Shown here: positions 8,639 through 18,036 of the stretch, piece after piece | How positions within the stretch are numbered: the stretch's first letter is position 1 | How the letters are laid out: each line of letters opens with the position of its first letter | Assembly (NCBI GenBank): GCA_024233865.1 | Contig: JACKPA010000001.1 | Coordinates: forward strand, 558,001-622,000 | Direction of reading: 5' to 3' | DNA: 64,000 nucleotides | Source of the DNA: Leptospiraceae bacterium | Lineage (GTDB): Bacteria > Spirochaetota > Leptospiria > Leptospirales > Leptospiraceae | Position numbers and translations under genes: made by a program | Notes under the pieces: generated by a model | Database searches by the model: none | Seen by the model: only the letters and a program-made list of their open reading frames with translations | Told to the model about the DNA's origin: nothing

Positions 8639-10261
8639 TCAATCTTTTATAATACATCCGGGATTCATAATTCCGGAAGGATCAAGCGTATTTTTCAAAC
8701 CTTTATACACCTTAACACCTAGCTCTCCAATTTCGTCTTCTAGCCAAGCAGAAGTCAGCCTACCAACTCCGTGATGATGTGACAAAGAGCCTTTGTTTTT
8801 ATGAATTGCTTCAATAATCCCTTTGTGGAAAATCTCAAACTCGTTTAGCTCATCGTTTTTTTTCATCGGACCAAGAAAAATAAAATACAGGTTTGCTCCG
8901 TTTTCGTAGGCATGGGAAATATGAACCAGGCAGAATGTTTCGGGACGAGTTTTGATATAGGATCGAACTTCCTTCCACAATCCAAGTAAATTTTCCCAAC
9001 TAACGGAAGTTTCAATGGTATCGATCATGACACCCAAATCCATAAAAGGTTCTCTCAAGTAAGCACTGGAATAACGTTGTTCTAACCACTTCAAAACGGG
9101 GGATTTACCTGTCTGAAAGGCTTTGTATTTTTTTGCAATTTTTGTTGCTTTGGCAAGAACAAACCGAGAATAGTCTTTATCACCGTCAACAATAACGTGC
9201 ATCAAAGAACGTTGAAATGGTTTAAAACCTATCCACTGTAAGAACTTATCTTTGAAAGTTCCTTCAAGCCCACTCATCAAAAAAGACAGTTGTGTTTCCT
9301 CCGGGTCTTGCAAACGAAAAAAGTGAGGATGTCCGAAACCTCCTTGCATGATTTCCCGCATGGCACCAACACCGCTTTCAAAGTCAGGAAACATAAAAGA
9401 AGTCATGGATGAATTATCCGGGTTGTATTTCCGAACCTTCATGGTTGCTTGGGTGATAACTCCCAGAATTCCTTCCGAACCGAGAATCATTTGATCTATA
9501 TCCGGTCCGATAGACGCAGCGGGATAGTCTTTCGTTTCCAATATTCCTTCTGTTGTCACTACACGAAGAGACAAGAGCATGTTTTCCATTTTTCCGTAGC
9601 CCGTAGACGCTTGACCGGCACCACGAGCTGCAATCCAGCCTCCCAGTGTGGAGAACTCAAAGGATTGAGGAAAGTGTCCGCAAGTATAGCCTTTTCCATT
9701 TAGAAAAGCCTCTAATTCCGGTCCGTAAATTCCGGCTTGAGCAGTAACACTTGAATTCACTTCATTCAATTTTAGAACTTGTTTGAAATGCTTGGTTATG
9801 TCGAGAGAGATTCCTCCTTTTGGTGCCTCTAAGGCTCTGGTGACAGAAGACCTTGCACCAGCCGGTATAATAGGAATTTTCTCCTTTTTACAGACCGCAA
9901 GAATTTGTATAACTTCACCTTCGGTTTTAGGATACACTACTGCATCTACAGGAAAATCAATCCTTTTTAGCCTACCTTTCAAAGAGTCAAGAAAAAATCT
10001 TCCTATAGAATGTTTCGCCCTATCAACGTCGGAATCAGAAAAGTTGTCTTTTCCTACAATGGAAATCAGTTTTTCCGATACGGGTTTGGAAAGTTGGCTC
10101 TTTTGCCCAAGCGACACTTCCGCGTCACCAGGTAGATACTTTTCCTTTGTATTTACGTTTGGGTATGTTTTGGTTAAAAACTCCAACACATGATCATCGA
10201 GGGTTAATTCTTTGGATAACTCTCCCCATTTGAATATATCTCTATATGTTCTTTCTTCCAT
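8639..10261 (-). CDS. FAD-linked oxidase, alkylglycerone-phosphate synthase-like
   Basis: This 540-residue protein has the FAD-binding-4 (vanillyl-alcohol-oxidase) fold: VDAVVYPKTEGEV and PIIPAGARSSVTRALE at about 105-145, then CGHFPQSFEFSTLGGWIAA, matching the flavin-binding block of alkyl-DHAP synthase (AGPS). The C-terminus carries SHHHGVGRL, the conserved His cluster of AGPS. In eukaryotes this enzyme swaps the acyl chain of acyl-DHAP for a fatty alcohol, making ether lipids. It lies 17 bp downstream of acs and is probably co-transcribed. Ether-lipid synthesis is plausible but not proven, since bacterial members may use other substrates. Confidence 0.8.
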   Translation of the reverse strand: MEERTYRDIFKWGELSKELTLDDHVLEFLTKTYPNVNTKEKYLPGDAEVSLGQKSQLSKPVSEKLISIVGKDNFSDSDVDRAKHSIGRFFLDSLKGRLKRIDFPVDAVVYPKTEGEVIQILAVCKKEKIPIIPAGARSSVTRALEAPKGGISLDITKHFKQVLKLNEVNSSVTAQAGIYGPELEAFLNGKGYTCGHFPQSFEFSTLGGWIAARGAGQASTGYGKMENMLLSLRVVTTEGILETKDYPAASIGPDIDQMILGSEGILGVITQATMKVRKYNPDNSSMTSFMFPDFESGVGAMREIMQGGFGHPHFFRLQDPEETQLSFLMSGLEGTFKDKFLQWIGFKPFQRSLMHVIVDGDKDYSRFVLAKATKIAKKYKAFQTGKSPVLKWLEQRYSSAYLREPFMDLGVMIDTIETSVSWENLLGLWKEVRSYIKTRPETFCLVHISHAYENGANLYFIFLGPMKKNDELNEFEIFHKGIIEAIHKNKGSLSHHHGVGRLTSAWLEDEIGELGVKVYKGLKNTLDPSGIMNPGCIIKD

Positions 10262-10278
10262 TTGAATGGTTCCTATTT

Positions 10279-12240
10279 TTAGCTATGGTATTTCTTTTTG
10301 TCTTCTATTAGTCCGGCAACAACAGAAGGATCAGCAAGAGTAGAAACATCTCCCAAAGAATCAAATTCTCCGGCAGCGATTTTTCTAAGTATCCTTCTCA
10401 TAATTTTTCCCGACCTTGTTTTGGGGAGAGATGGTGCCCAATGGATTACATCCGGTCTTGCAATTTTGGAAATGACTCGCTCTACGGTAGCGTTTAGTTC
10501 TCGTTTTAGCTCGTCATTTGTATGAACTCCATTTTTGACCGTGACATAGGCGTAGATTCCTTGTCCCTTGATGTCGTGCGGATAACCAACAACGGCAGCT
10601 TCCGCTATGGAAGTATGTTCAACAAGGGCACTTTCAATTTCAGCAGTTCCCAGTCTATGTCCGGAAACGTTTAGTACATCGTCTACCCTACCCGTAATCC
10701 AAAAGTAACCGTCTTTATCTCGCTTGGCACCATCACCAGTAAAATAGTATCCATGAAACTGAGAAAAATAGGTTGCCTTAAATCGTTCGGGGTCTCCATA
10801 AACTCCACGCATAATGGAAGGCCAAGGAGCAGCGATACACAGATTGCCTGAAATTTCTCCTTCTCCTTCTATGACCTTTCCGTCGTTGTCCACAATAACA
10901 GGTTTCACACCAAAAAATGGAAGTGTTGCCGAACCTGGTTTGGTTGAAATAGCTCCTGGAACAGGAGAAATAATAATAGAACCGGTTTCGGTCTGCCAAT
11001 AGGTATCTACAATAGGACATCTTTCTTTGCCAATGTTTTTGTGATACCATTCCCAAGCTTCCGGATTGATAGGTTCTCCTACCGTTCCCAAAAGTCTGAG
11101 AGATGCCAAAGAACGTTTTTCAATGTGTGACGTTCCTTCTCTTGCCAAAGCACGAATGGCAGTCGGAGCAGTGTAGAATACGTTTACACTGTATTTGTCC
11201 ACAATGTCCCAGAATCTTCCAGCGTCAGGAAAGTTAGGAACTCCTTCAAACATAATAGAAGTCGCACCATTGGATAAAGGTCCATAGAGTATATAAGAGT
11301 GTCCTGTTACCCATCCAATATCGGCAGTACACCAAAAGGTATCTTCAGGTTTATGATCAAAGATGTAATGAAAAGATAGGTTTGCTCCCATCAAATAACC
11401 GGCAGTTGTGTGCATAACTCCTTTGGGCTTGCCTGTTGAACCGGAAGTATACAAAATAAAAAGCGGGTCTTCCGCATTGGCTTCGTAAGGGTCACAATGG
11501 CTTGTGATTTCCGGTCGTTTCATTGCGTTATGCCACCATCTATCTCTTTCTTCGTACCAGTTCAAATTCATTTCCAGACCAGTCCGTCTGACTACAATAA
11601 CCGTATTCACTTTCCAAGAACTTTTTTCCAAAGCTTTATCTACATTGATTTTTAGGTCAATTACTTTTCCACCTCTGTATCCACCATCGGAAGTGATTAC
11701 CAAGCTAGGTTGACAATCTTCGATTCGACTGATCAAAGATTCGGGAGAAAACCCACCAAACACAATAGAATGAATTGCTCCAATTCGCGTGCAAGCCAAA
11801 GCAGCTATAGCCAATTCGGGAATCATTGGCAGATAGATCAAGACCCTATCACCTGGCTTTATTTTATTGAATTTTAAAACATTGGCAAATTTACAAACTT
11901 CACGGTGTAATTCTTGGTAAGTGAAAGTTCTCTGTTCTTCGGGATTGTCACCTTCCCATATAATGGCAGCCTTATTTTTTATGATAGAGTCCAAATGTCT
12001 ATCCAAACAATTGTAAGAAACGTTTAGCTTTCCATCTTCAAACCATTTTGCTTGCCCATTGGCAAAGTCGTGGGATACAATTTGAGTAGGCTCTTTAAAC
12101 CAACTTAGTCTTCTTGCTTGTTTTGCCCAAAAAGTCTCCGGAGAGTTGATGGACTCTTTGTACATCAATAAGTATTCGTCAAAATTCAAATTTGCTTTTT
12201 TTGCGAAATTTTTTTCAGGGTGGATAATTCTATCGCTCAT
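10279..12240 (-). CDS. acs: Acetyl-CoA synthetase (AMP-forming)
   Basis: This 653-residue enzyme activates acetate with ATP and CoA to acetyl-CoA. The adenylate-forming P-loop YTSGSTGKPKGV, the acs-specific WCTADIGWVTGHSYILYGPL, DTYWQTETG and YFTGDGAKRDKDGYFWITGR are all present. The acetylation-controlled lysine lies in PKTRSGKIMRR near the C-terminus, so reversible Lys acetylation is a likely regulation. Length equals the family standard (about 650). The AGPS-like gene follows immediately, suggesting a shared transcript. Confidence 0.97.
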   Translation of the reverse strand: MSDRIIHPEKNFAKKANLNFDEYLLMYKESINSPETFWAKQARRLSWFKEPTQIVSHDFANGQAKWFEDGKLNVSYNCLDRHLDSIIKNKAAIIWEGDNPEEQRTFTYQELHREVCKFANVLKFNKIKPGDRVLIYLPMIPELAIAALACTRIGAIHSIVFGGFSPESLISRIEDCQPSLVITSDGGYRGGKVIDLKINVDKALEKSSWKVNTVIVVRRTGLEMNLNWYEERDRWWHNAMKRPEITSHCDPYEANAEDPLFILYTSGSTGKPKGVMHTTAGYLMGANLSFHYIFDHKPEDTFWCTADIGWVTGHSYILYGPLSNGATSIMFEGVPNFPDAGRFWDIVDKYSVNVFYTAPTAIRALAREGTSHIEKRSLASLRLLGTVGEPINPEAWEWYHKNIGKERCPIVDTYWQTETGSIIISPVPGAISTKPGSATLPFFGVKPVIVDNDGKVIEGEGEISGNLCIAAPWPSIMRGVYGDPERFKATYFSQFHGYYFTGDGAKRDKDGYFWITGRVDDVLNVSGHRLGTAEIESALVEHTSIAEAAVVGYPHDIKGQGIYAYVTVKNGVHTNDELKRELNATVERVISKIARPDVIHWAPSLPKTRSGKIMRRILRKIAAGEFDSLGDVSTLADPSVVAGLIEDKKKYHS

Positions 12241-12455
12241 TTAGTATATCTCCTTTTATTTACCAATGGTAGGTTACTCATCTTATTTTTTTTACAGGTC
12301 TTTTTTTAGAAAGAAAAAAATGAATTAATGTCAAAATTTTTATATAATAAGCATTTTTTAAAGCTAGTATTCATAGGAATACCATGGATGAATTTGGCAA
12401 TCTCAAATCTGTTCGAGTATTACCGATATGAATGGGAAACACTGTAATATCCTTC
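12241..12455. other. Intergenic region upstream of acs
   Basis: No gene is seen. The bases next to acs (12241-12310) should hold its promoter and the sequence tctccttttatt, whose complement supplies a purine-rich ribosome binding site. The remainder is the 3' flank of the propeller lipoprotein gene. Confidence 0.35.
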
Positions 12456-14195
12456 TTACGGCTTTAATTTGGTGGTAATAAATCCATTTGCATTTGTACC
12501 TAAAGCCGGAATATTATCAAAGCTACCACCTACCGTGGCAGTAGCTTGAATCCATCCTACTGCAACCGGAGTGCCATAACTGTCCAAAGTGATTCCAAGT
12601 CCATAGGAAGAGCCACTGCCTGTAATTCCCATTAACTTTATTCCCTTGTATGTTCCGCTTGAATTGTACTTAATAACAAAGATATCTTGTACTCCAGTAA
12701 GAGTATTTCCCAATAAACTGCCTTTAGTATTACCTATAATATAAACATTTTCGGAACTATCTACGGTAATTTCTTGTCCTTGGGTTATAGTTCCATTTAC
12801 TCCCACTTGTTTTGTGAATGTTGTATCCCTGTTTCCACTGGAATCGTACTTGGCAACAAATGCATCCGAATATTGTGTCCCACCGCCATTAAAGGTCTGT
12901 CCATCCAAAGAAACTGAGGTAGTACCAGAAATATAGATAGCACTGTCGGAACTATTTATTGTTATACCTGAACCTGATGTATCAGCACCAGAACCTCCCA
13001 AGAGTTTTGTCCATTGCCTGTTTCCACTTGAATCATATTTACTAACAAACATATCTTGAGTTCCTGTTTTCGTATTTCCGTCCAAATTTCCTTTTGTAGC
13101 TCCGGTAACATACAAATTATCAGAACTATCTATAGCAATATCATTACCTGACGTATCTTGTCCGCTTACACCTAATAATTTTGTCCATTTTCGATTTCCG
13201 TTTGTATCATACTTCATAACAAATAAGTCTTTTGTTCCGGCTGCTGTATTTCCGTCCAAATTACCTGTAGTATAACCCACAACGTAAATATTTCCCGAAC
13301 TATCAATGGCAACATCATTTGCCGTTGTATATGCACTAGCTACTCCGATTGCCTTAACCCACTTTTTGCTTCCGCTCGAATTGTATTTAGCAACAAATCC
13401 GTCCTGAGCACCGATAGTCGGATTTCCATCCAAACCACCACCTGTATCTGTAAAACCGGTTACATATACATTTCCGAGACTATCAGTTGTTATTCCATAT
13501 CCATAAGACATAAGACTAGCTACACCTAGTAGTTTTGTCCATTTCCTGATTCCCTTTTTATCATATTTATGGATGGTGACATCACTTGTTCCTGTAACAG
13601 TATTTCCATCCAGGCTAACAGTCGAAGCACCAGTTGTATAAATATTTCCAACACTGTCGGTTGCCACAGCATTTTGGTATATGGTAGCACCGCTCACACC
13701 TATTAAATTGGTAAAGGCAGAAAAAGAAAAATTTGCCGAAAGGAGATTTACATTGCTACCGATGGCTACGGCTTCTGTTAGTGTTATCAGCAAACCGCTT
13801 ACATCCGCCTCGGATATGTGTTTATTTGTCAGGTTTTGCGGTTGCAATACGAAACTGCCAATTAGTGTCCCATCGCTTTTATAGACGCTTATTTTATATT
13901 TTCCAATATTCAGGTAAAGAGTGAAATTCCCTTTTGTATCTGTCTTGGTTGTTCCTGTTACGGTAGCACCACGAGACTGAATGGAAGTTGTAGCTTCTTT
14001 TGCCACTGATAAACTGGCTTCCGAATAGGGATTCCCACTGGTATCCGTTATTTGCCCTTGAATTTCAACCGTAGCAACCTCAGACGTAGATTGCTCAAGC
14101 AGAGCCAGCCAGAGCCAATTCTTTTTTTCATCTTTTTTACAAGCAAAAATTGCAATAAAAATTAAAATGTAAACAATCCAAAGATATTTTTTCAT
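12456..14195 (-). CDS. SBBP-repeat beta-propeller lipoprotein
   Basis: This 579-residue protein starts with a signal peptide ending in a lipobox-like cysteine (FIAIFACKKDEKK, Cys19). Next comes a carboxypeptidase-regulatory/Cna-B-like sandwich (about 44-125, GQITDTSGNPYSEASLSV). The rest is about seven SBBP repeats of roughly 50 residues, each around DSSGNIYVVG, LDGN, FVMKYD and NRKWTKLLG, predicted to form a beta-propeller. Such surface lipoproteins are common in Leptospira; no enzymatic role is known. It is followed upstream on the same strand by a kelch-type lipoprotein, so the two form a pair of propeller surface proteins. Confidence 0.85.
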   Translation of the reverse strand: MKKYLWIVYILIFIAIFACKKDEKKNWLWLALLEQSTSEVATVEIQGQITDTSGNPYSEASLSVAKEATTSIQSRGATVTGTTKTDTKGNFTLYLNIGKYKISVYKSDGTLIGSFVLQPQNLTNKHISEADVSGLLITLTEAVAIGSNVNLLSANFSFSAFTNLIGVSGATIYQNAVATDSVGNIYTTGASTVSLDGNTVTGTSDVTIHKYDKKGIRKWTKLLGVASLMSYGYGITTDSLGNVYVTGFTDTGGGLDGNPTIGAQDGFVAKYNSSGSKKWVKAIGVASAYTTANDVAIDSSGNIYVVGYTTGNLDGNTAAGTKDLFVMKYDTNGNRKWTKLLGVSGQDTSGNDIAIDSSDNLYVTGATKGNLDGNTKTGTQDMFVSKYDSSGNRQWTKLLGGSGADTSGSGITINSSDSAIYISGTTSVSLDGQTFNGGGTQYSDAFVAKYDSSGNRDTTFTKQVGVNGTITQGQEITVDSSENVYIIGNTKGSLLGNTLTGVQDIFVIKYNSSGTYKGIKLMGITGSGSSYGLGITLDSYGTPVAVGWIQATATVGGSFDNIPALGTNANGFITTKLKP

Positions 14196-14234
14196 ATTAT
14201 TTCTCCTTTTAAAGTACTGCTCCCTGAAGGGAGT

Positions 14235-15413
14235 TCACCTTTGACTCCAACTACCGGTGTTGAGGTCATACAAATACGTTTTATTGGTAGCGCTTCCACT
14301 TTCATTTCCACCTACAATAAACACCTTACTGTTTGGCAATAAAGTAGCGGTATGGTAATAACTGGAAATAGGTGAACTGCTTGCCACAAACTGTTCGTTC
14401 GAAGGGTCATACAATTCATCGGTTCTATCCGTAGCTGAAGTGCTTCCTCCGGTAATTAAAACTTTACCCGTTTGTAATAGGGTTGCCGAATGGTAAGCCC
14501 TATCTGAGTTCAAGCTATTCTGATTTGATAAAAACGAAAATCCGTCTGTAGTAGGATCGTATAATTCAGCTCCTGTTAAATATTCACCGCTATTAAGACG
14601 ACCACCGGCTATCAAAACCTTACCGTTTAATAACAAGCTCGCAGTATGATCACTACGACCATCTCCTTGTAAAGGCGAAGTAGTTGCAGTAAAAGTATTG
14701 GATGTAAGATCATAAAGTTCAGCACTAGACAATTTCAATTCCGAATCATCTTCACCTCCAACAATAAGCACTTTTCCACTAGCCAGCATGGTTGCAGAAT
14801 GTTTGTGGCGAATTTCTGTTAAATTACTGCTATTTGGTGAAAAAGTTTCCGTATTTGGATCGTATATATCCACACTTGACAAAACAGTAGGATTTATAAT
14901 TGAAGTAACGCTGCTTCCGCCAGTAATTAATACTCTTCCGTCCGAAAGTAAGGTGGAAGTATGATTTCTGCGAGGAGAAGACATCGCACTTGTTATACTG
15001 GTAAAAACTCCCGTAGAAGGATCGTAAAGTTCTGCGGTATCAAAAACTTCGGTTGAATCTTGCCCACCGACAATTAAAAGTTTTCCATTATTTAATAAAG
15101 TAGCAGTATGATAAAAACGAGCCTTATTCAAGCTTCCCGTTCCGGAAAAACTATCTGTGTAATAATCGTATAACTCTGAGCTTGCCAGAGCAGAACCATC
15201 GCTTCCTCCTACAATCAAAACTTTACCATTGGGAAGAAGAGTTGTCGTATGGGAATAGCGAGAATTCTCTATTCCAAGTGAGCTTGCAACAGAAAAAGTA
15301 GCAAAACCCATTAAAGTATACAAATCCATGCCATTCCCAAAACTCGGATTTTTGTTAATACAAGAAAATGTTAAGTTAAAAATCAACATCCAAAAAAGAG
15401 ATATTTTTTTCAT
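14235..15413 (-). CDS. Kelch-repeat lipoprotein
   Basis: This 392-residue protein has a short signal peptide with Cys18 in NLTFSCINKN, then six to seven kelch motifs of about 50 residues. A typical unit is RYSHTTTLLPNGKVLIVGG followed by SSELYD and a variable loop. Kelch units fold as a beta-propeller like galactose oxidase, but no copper-binding active-site pattern is evident, so it is more likely a binding or structural surface protein. It lies 39 bp upstream of the SBBP lipoprotein on the same strand and is probably co-transcribed with it. Confidence 0.85.
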   Translation of the reverse strand: MKKISLFWMLIFNLTFSCINKNPSFGNGMDLYTLMGFATFSVASSLGIENSRYSHTTTLLPNGKVLIVGGSDGSALASSELYDYYTDSFSGTGSLNKARFYHTATLLNNGKLLIVGGQDSTEVFDTAELYDPSTGVFTSITSAMSSPRRNHTSTLLSDGRVLITGGSSVTSIINPTVLSSVDIYDPNTETFSPNSSNLTEIRHKHSATMLASGKVLIVGGEDDSELKLSSAELYDLTSNTFTATTSPLQGDGRSDHTASLLLNGKVLIAGGRLNSGEYLTGAELYDPTTDGFSFLSNQNSLNSDRAYHSATLLQTGKVLITGGSTSATDRTDELYDPSNEQFVASSSPISSYYHTATLLPNSKVFIVGGNESGSATNKTYLYDLNTGSWSQR

Positions 15414-15498
15414 ATAGTTATATCATCTAGTATTAACAAAGAAAGTTGCTATTTTTTTCTTATTTTACCAAAAAACCAGAAAATAAAATCTTTGTTTA

Positions 15499-15599
15499 TT
15501 AATGTGAGTTCGACATAAGGAATAATATTATCAAAATAAGAAGGGTAAACACAGTGGTTTACCCCTACGCCCGAAAATTTTATATCGAACTCACGTTAA
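15499..15599. repeat. MITE-like dispersed repeat (family A), copy 3
   Basis: A 101-bp element has near-perfect 20-bp terminal inverted repeats: TTAATGTGAGTTCGACATAA at one end and TTAACGTGAGTTCGATATAA (complement) at the other, 18 of 20 matching. The core is one hairpin, GGGTAAACACAGTGGTTTAC. The terminal TTAA supplies the TAA stop codon of the SulP gene at 15596-15598, so the repeat overlaps the end of that gene. Confidence 0.82.
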
Positions 15600-17227
15600 A
15601 TGAAAACCTTCTTAGTTATCCTTGTTGCAAAAGGATGTGATGATGTGGCATTTAGTTTGTCAATTCCCAAAAGGATGAATTCTCCACCTCTTTGTTTGTA
15701 GTCTGCCTGAAAAGAATGTATATTTTCCATAGTAGTATGGTCAAGCAGTGTTGCCTTGGAAAAATCTAAAGTCACTTTTTTTCCGCTACCACTAAGGCTA
15801 TGTAGTTTCTTGATTACCAAAAACAAATTCCAGAAAACCAAAGAATCTTTGATCAAAATGTTGCACTCATAGGCATTTTCCGTTATTTCTATATTTGGTT
15901 TAAAGAAGTATTTAAAGGAATGTCCATGATAGATATCAAGGAGTAGTTTAACAATCAAACCGGCAAAAATGCCAACCAAAAGGTCTTCTATGAGAGTAAA
16001 CAAGATGGTAACAACAAAGAGAGTGATCTGGTCTAATCCGATTCGATAGGTTTTTACAAATTCTTTGGGAGAAGCTAATCTATAACCAACAACAACCAAA
16101 ATTGCCGCCAAAGCAGCCATTGGGATTTCATGGATTAAATGAGGGATAGATAAGATAAAAGTCAAAAGGAAAAACCCGTGAAAGAAATTCGCCCATTTTG
16201 TTTTGGCTCCATTTTGAACGTTAGCCGAACTCCTAACTATTTCGGAAATAATAGGAATACCACCAATAAAACCTAAAATCATATTTCCGATTCCTTTCCC
16301 AATAAACTCTCTATTTAAATCCGATTTTCTTTGATACGGATCAAGCTTATCTACGGCTACAGTGCTCAAAATAGACTCTAAGCTGTTCACAAAAAAGATT
16401 GAGAAAACGGCAAGAAAAAAATCCATTGTGAGAGTTCTTGAAAAATTTGGAAACGTAAAGATTTTATCCATATTTTGCGGAAGGTTTACAAGAAAGTTAG
16501 GACCAAGCTCAAATTTATGCTCTAAAAAGAGATAGGGATGCGAATGATCTAGATCAAAATACTGTCCCATAGCAACTCCTGCAAGAACAGCTACCAAAGG
16601 AGCAGGAATATAGTTTAAATATTTTATCTTAATCATAGGCCAAACAATGGCAATAATAAGACAAGCTAATCCTATAAAAGCAATTTCAGGATTCAGATTC
16701 CAATGCAAAATGTCTGTTGGAACTTCTACAAGTAATCCTATTATGGATTTTGATTCCGGATGGCTTCCAAATGCGACATGAATCTGTTTGGCGATAATAA
16801 TGATCCCAATCGAAGTCAACATTCCATGTATTACGGATGGTGGAAAGAATGTAGCCAAAATTCCAGCCCTAAGCAAACCAAGAACTATTTGAATGATTCC
16901 AACAACCACAATGGCAGCCAAAAATAATTCAAATCCAAGTAACTTGTCTCCTCTACCAAGAGTTTCAATGGCATGCAGGCACACAACTATCAAACCGGCA
17001 GCTGGACCGTTAATTGTGACATAAGAGCCTCCAAGAAAGCTCACCAACATACCACCCACAACGGCAGCAATGATTCCGGCTATGGGAGGTGCTCCTGATG
17101 CAGCTGCAATTCCAAGACTTAATGGAAGAGCAATCAAAAAAATTATAAAACCAGCTAGTACATCGCTTCGCCAGTTTTCCTTTAAACCCTTGATACCATC
17201 TGATGGTATTGATTGATTTGTTAGCAT
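15596..17227 (-). CDS. SulP-family inorganic anion transporter with STAS domain
   Basis: This 543-residue inner-membrane protein has the SulP fold. About 10-12 hydrophobic segments start with the typical DVLAGFIIFLIALPLSLGIA and GIIAAVVGGMLVSFLGGSY, and a cytoplasmic STAS domain covers about 440-543 (VTLDFSKATLLDHTTMENI). SulP proteins move sulfate, bicarbonate, chloride or dicarboxylates, often with Na+ or H+; cyanobacterial BicA is a bicarbonate example. Its ATG overlaps the stop of the ferredoxin-HyfI fusion gene as TAATG, so it is translationally coupled to the hydrogenase-like operon as its last gene. This points to a shared task. No carbonic anhydrase is nearby. The substrate is not known. 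Confidence 0.9.
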   Translation of the reverse strand: MLTNQSIPSDGIKGLKENWRSDVLAGFIIFLIALPLSLGIAAASGAPPIAGIIAAVVGGMLVSFLGGSYVTINGPAAGLIVVCLHAIETLGRGDKLLGFELFLAAIVVVGIIQIVLGLLRAGILATFFPPSVIHGMLTSIGIIIIAKQIHVAFGSHPESKSIIGLLVEVPTDILHWNLNPEIAFIGLACLIIAIVWPMIKIKYLNYIPAPLVAVLAGVAMGQYFDLDHSHPYLFLEHKFELGPNFLVNLPQNMDKIFTFPNFSRTLTMDFFLAVFSIFFVNSLESILSTVAVDKLDPYQRKSDLNREFIGKGIGNMILGFIGGIPIISEIVRSSANVQNGAKTKWANFFHGFFLLTFILSIPHLIHEIPMAALAAILVVVGYRLASPKEFVKTYRIGLDQITLFVVTILFTLIEDLLVGIFAGLIVKLLLDIYHGHSFKYFFKPNIEITENAYECNILIKDSLVFWNLFLVIKKLHSLSGSGKKVTLDFSKATLLDHTTMENIHSFQADYKQRGGEFILLGIDKLNATSSHPFATRITKKVFI

Positions 17228-18036
17228 TATTTCTCTCCTTGAATAAATTTTTTTAGTGCTTTTTGGAAGGAAAATTTAAAAACTCCCATAAGCATACGAT
17301 ATGCGTTTATCATAATATCTGGGCGTGGTGGGTCTCCGCCTATAAAAAGATCAGGAGTTTTAGGTAACTCCCCTTGTTCAAATAACCCACCGCTAATTGC
17401 TTCCGTTCCATTGGCAATCAATGCCTTTGGCTCCGGCATGCAATCCCAGGCAATGGCAAGAGGCACCGCCATATTTTTACTTACAGGACCAGAAAAAACA
17501 ATGGCATCTGCGTGTTTGGGAGATGCAACACTTCTGGCTTGCATCCCTTCGCTGTCAAAAACATTGTTGAAACTGGCATTTAGCTCACATTCTACCGTAT
17601 TGTTTCCACCTGCTGCTATCTCTCTGTAGGTAAATCCCTTCTTTCCTGTCAACTTCTGGAATTTAGTTACATTCTCCGGTATCGGAAAATCTTGAGGAGT
17701 AAATTCTCCTTCTTTGTAGTTGATCTTGAACTCGTCTTTATTAAAAGCCATAACATACACAAAACCGGAATTTTCCAAAACTTTGTCAGGACAAACATCT
17801 GCACACAATCCACAATGCAGACAACGTCCGTAATCAAAGCTAATCTCTCTATCGGACTTCACTGTTATTGCTTTTGTTGGGCATAGAACTTCACATTCCT
17901 TGCATTTGGAACAGTTTGCTTCTTTTCCTTTTAACGGAACAGGAATTCCCCTTGCATTCGCGTTGGTAGGAATCGCCTTATTGTAGTTTAAGGTCATACT
18001 CCTGGTTAGTAGATTTTTTATTTCATAGAATCCCAT
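17227..18036 (-). CDS. Ferredoxin-HyfI/NuoB-like fusion without N2-cluster cysteines
   Basis: This 269-residue protein fuses a two-[4Fe-4S] ferredoxin domain (HyfH/HycF/NuoI-like) to a small-subunit domain (HyfI/HycG/NuoB-like). The ferredoxin keeps all eight ligands: Cys42, 45, 48, 52 and Cys72, 75, 78, 82. In the small subunit, alignment by eye to GCNGCEIEI, GACA and VPGCPPRP of HycG/NuoB places Asn145, Val148, Glu212 and Asp235 where the four N2-cluster cysteines belong. The fold markers MPEPKALIANG and DPPRPDIMI remain. Electrons could enter the ferredoxin but have no N2 cluster to reach. Its start overlaps the large-subunit stop as TAATG. Confidence 0.85.
   Translation of the reverse strand: MGFYEIKNLLTRSMTLNYNKAIPTNANARGIPVPLKGKEANCSKCKECEVLCPTKAITVKSDREISFDYGRCLHCGLCADVCPDKVLENSGFVYVMAFNKDEFKINYKEGEFTPQDFPIPENVTKFQKLTGKKGFTYREIAAGGNNTVECELNASFNNVFDSEGMQARSVASPKHADAIVFSGPVSKNMAVPLAIAWDCMPEPKALIANGTEAISGGLFEQGELPKTPDLFIGGDPPRPDIMINAYRMLMGVFKFSFQKALKKFIQGEK

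Noticed and set aside
8423..8640. FMN (RFN) riboswitch ahead of ribD
   Set aside because: The interval is filled by a family A repeat; the conserved RFN boxes were not recognised.
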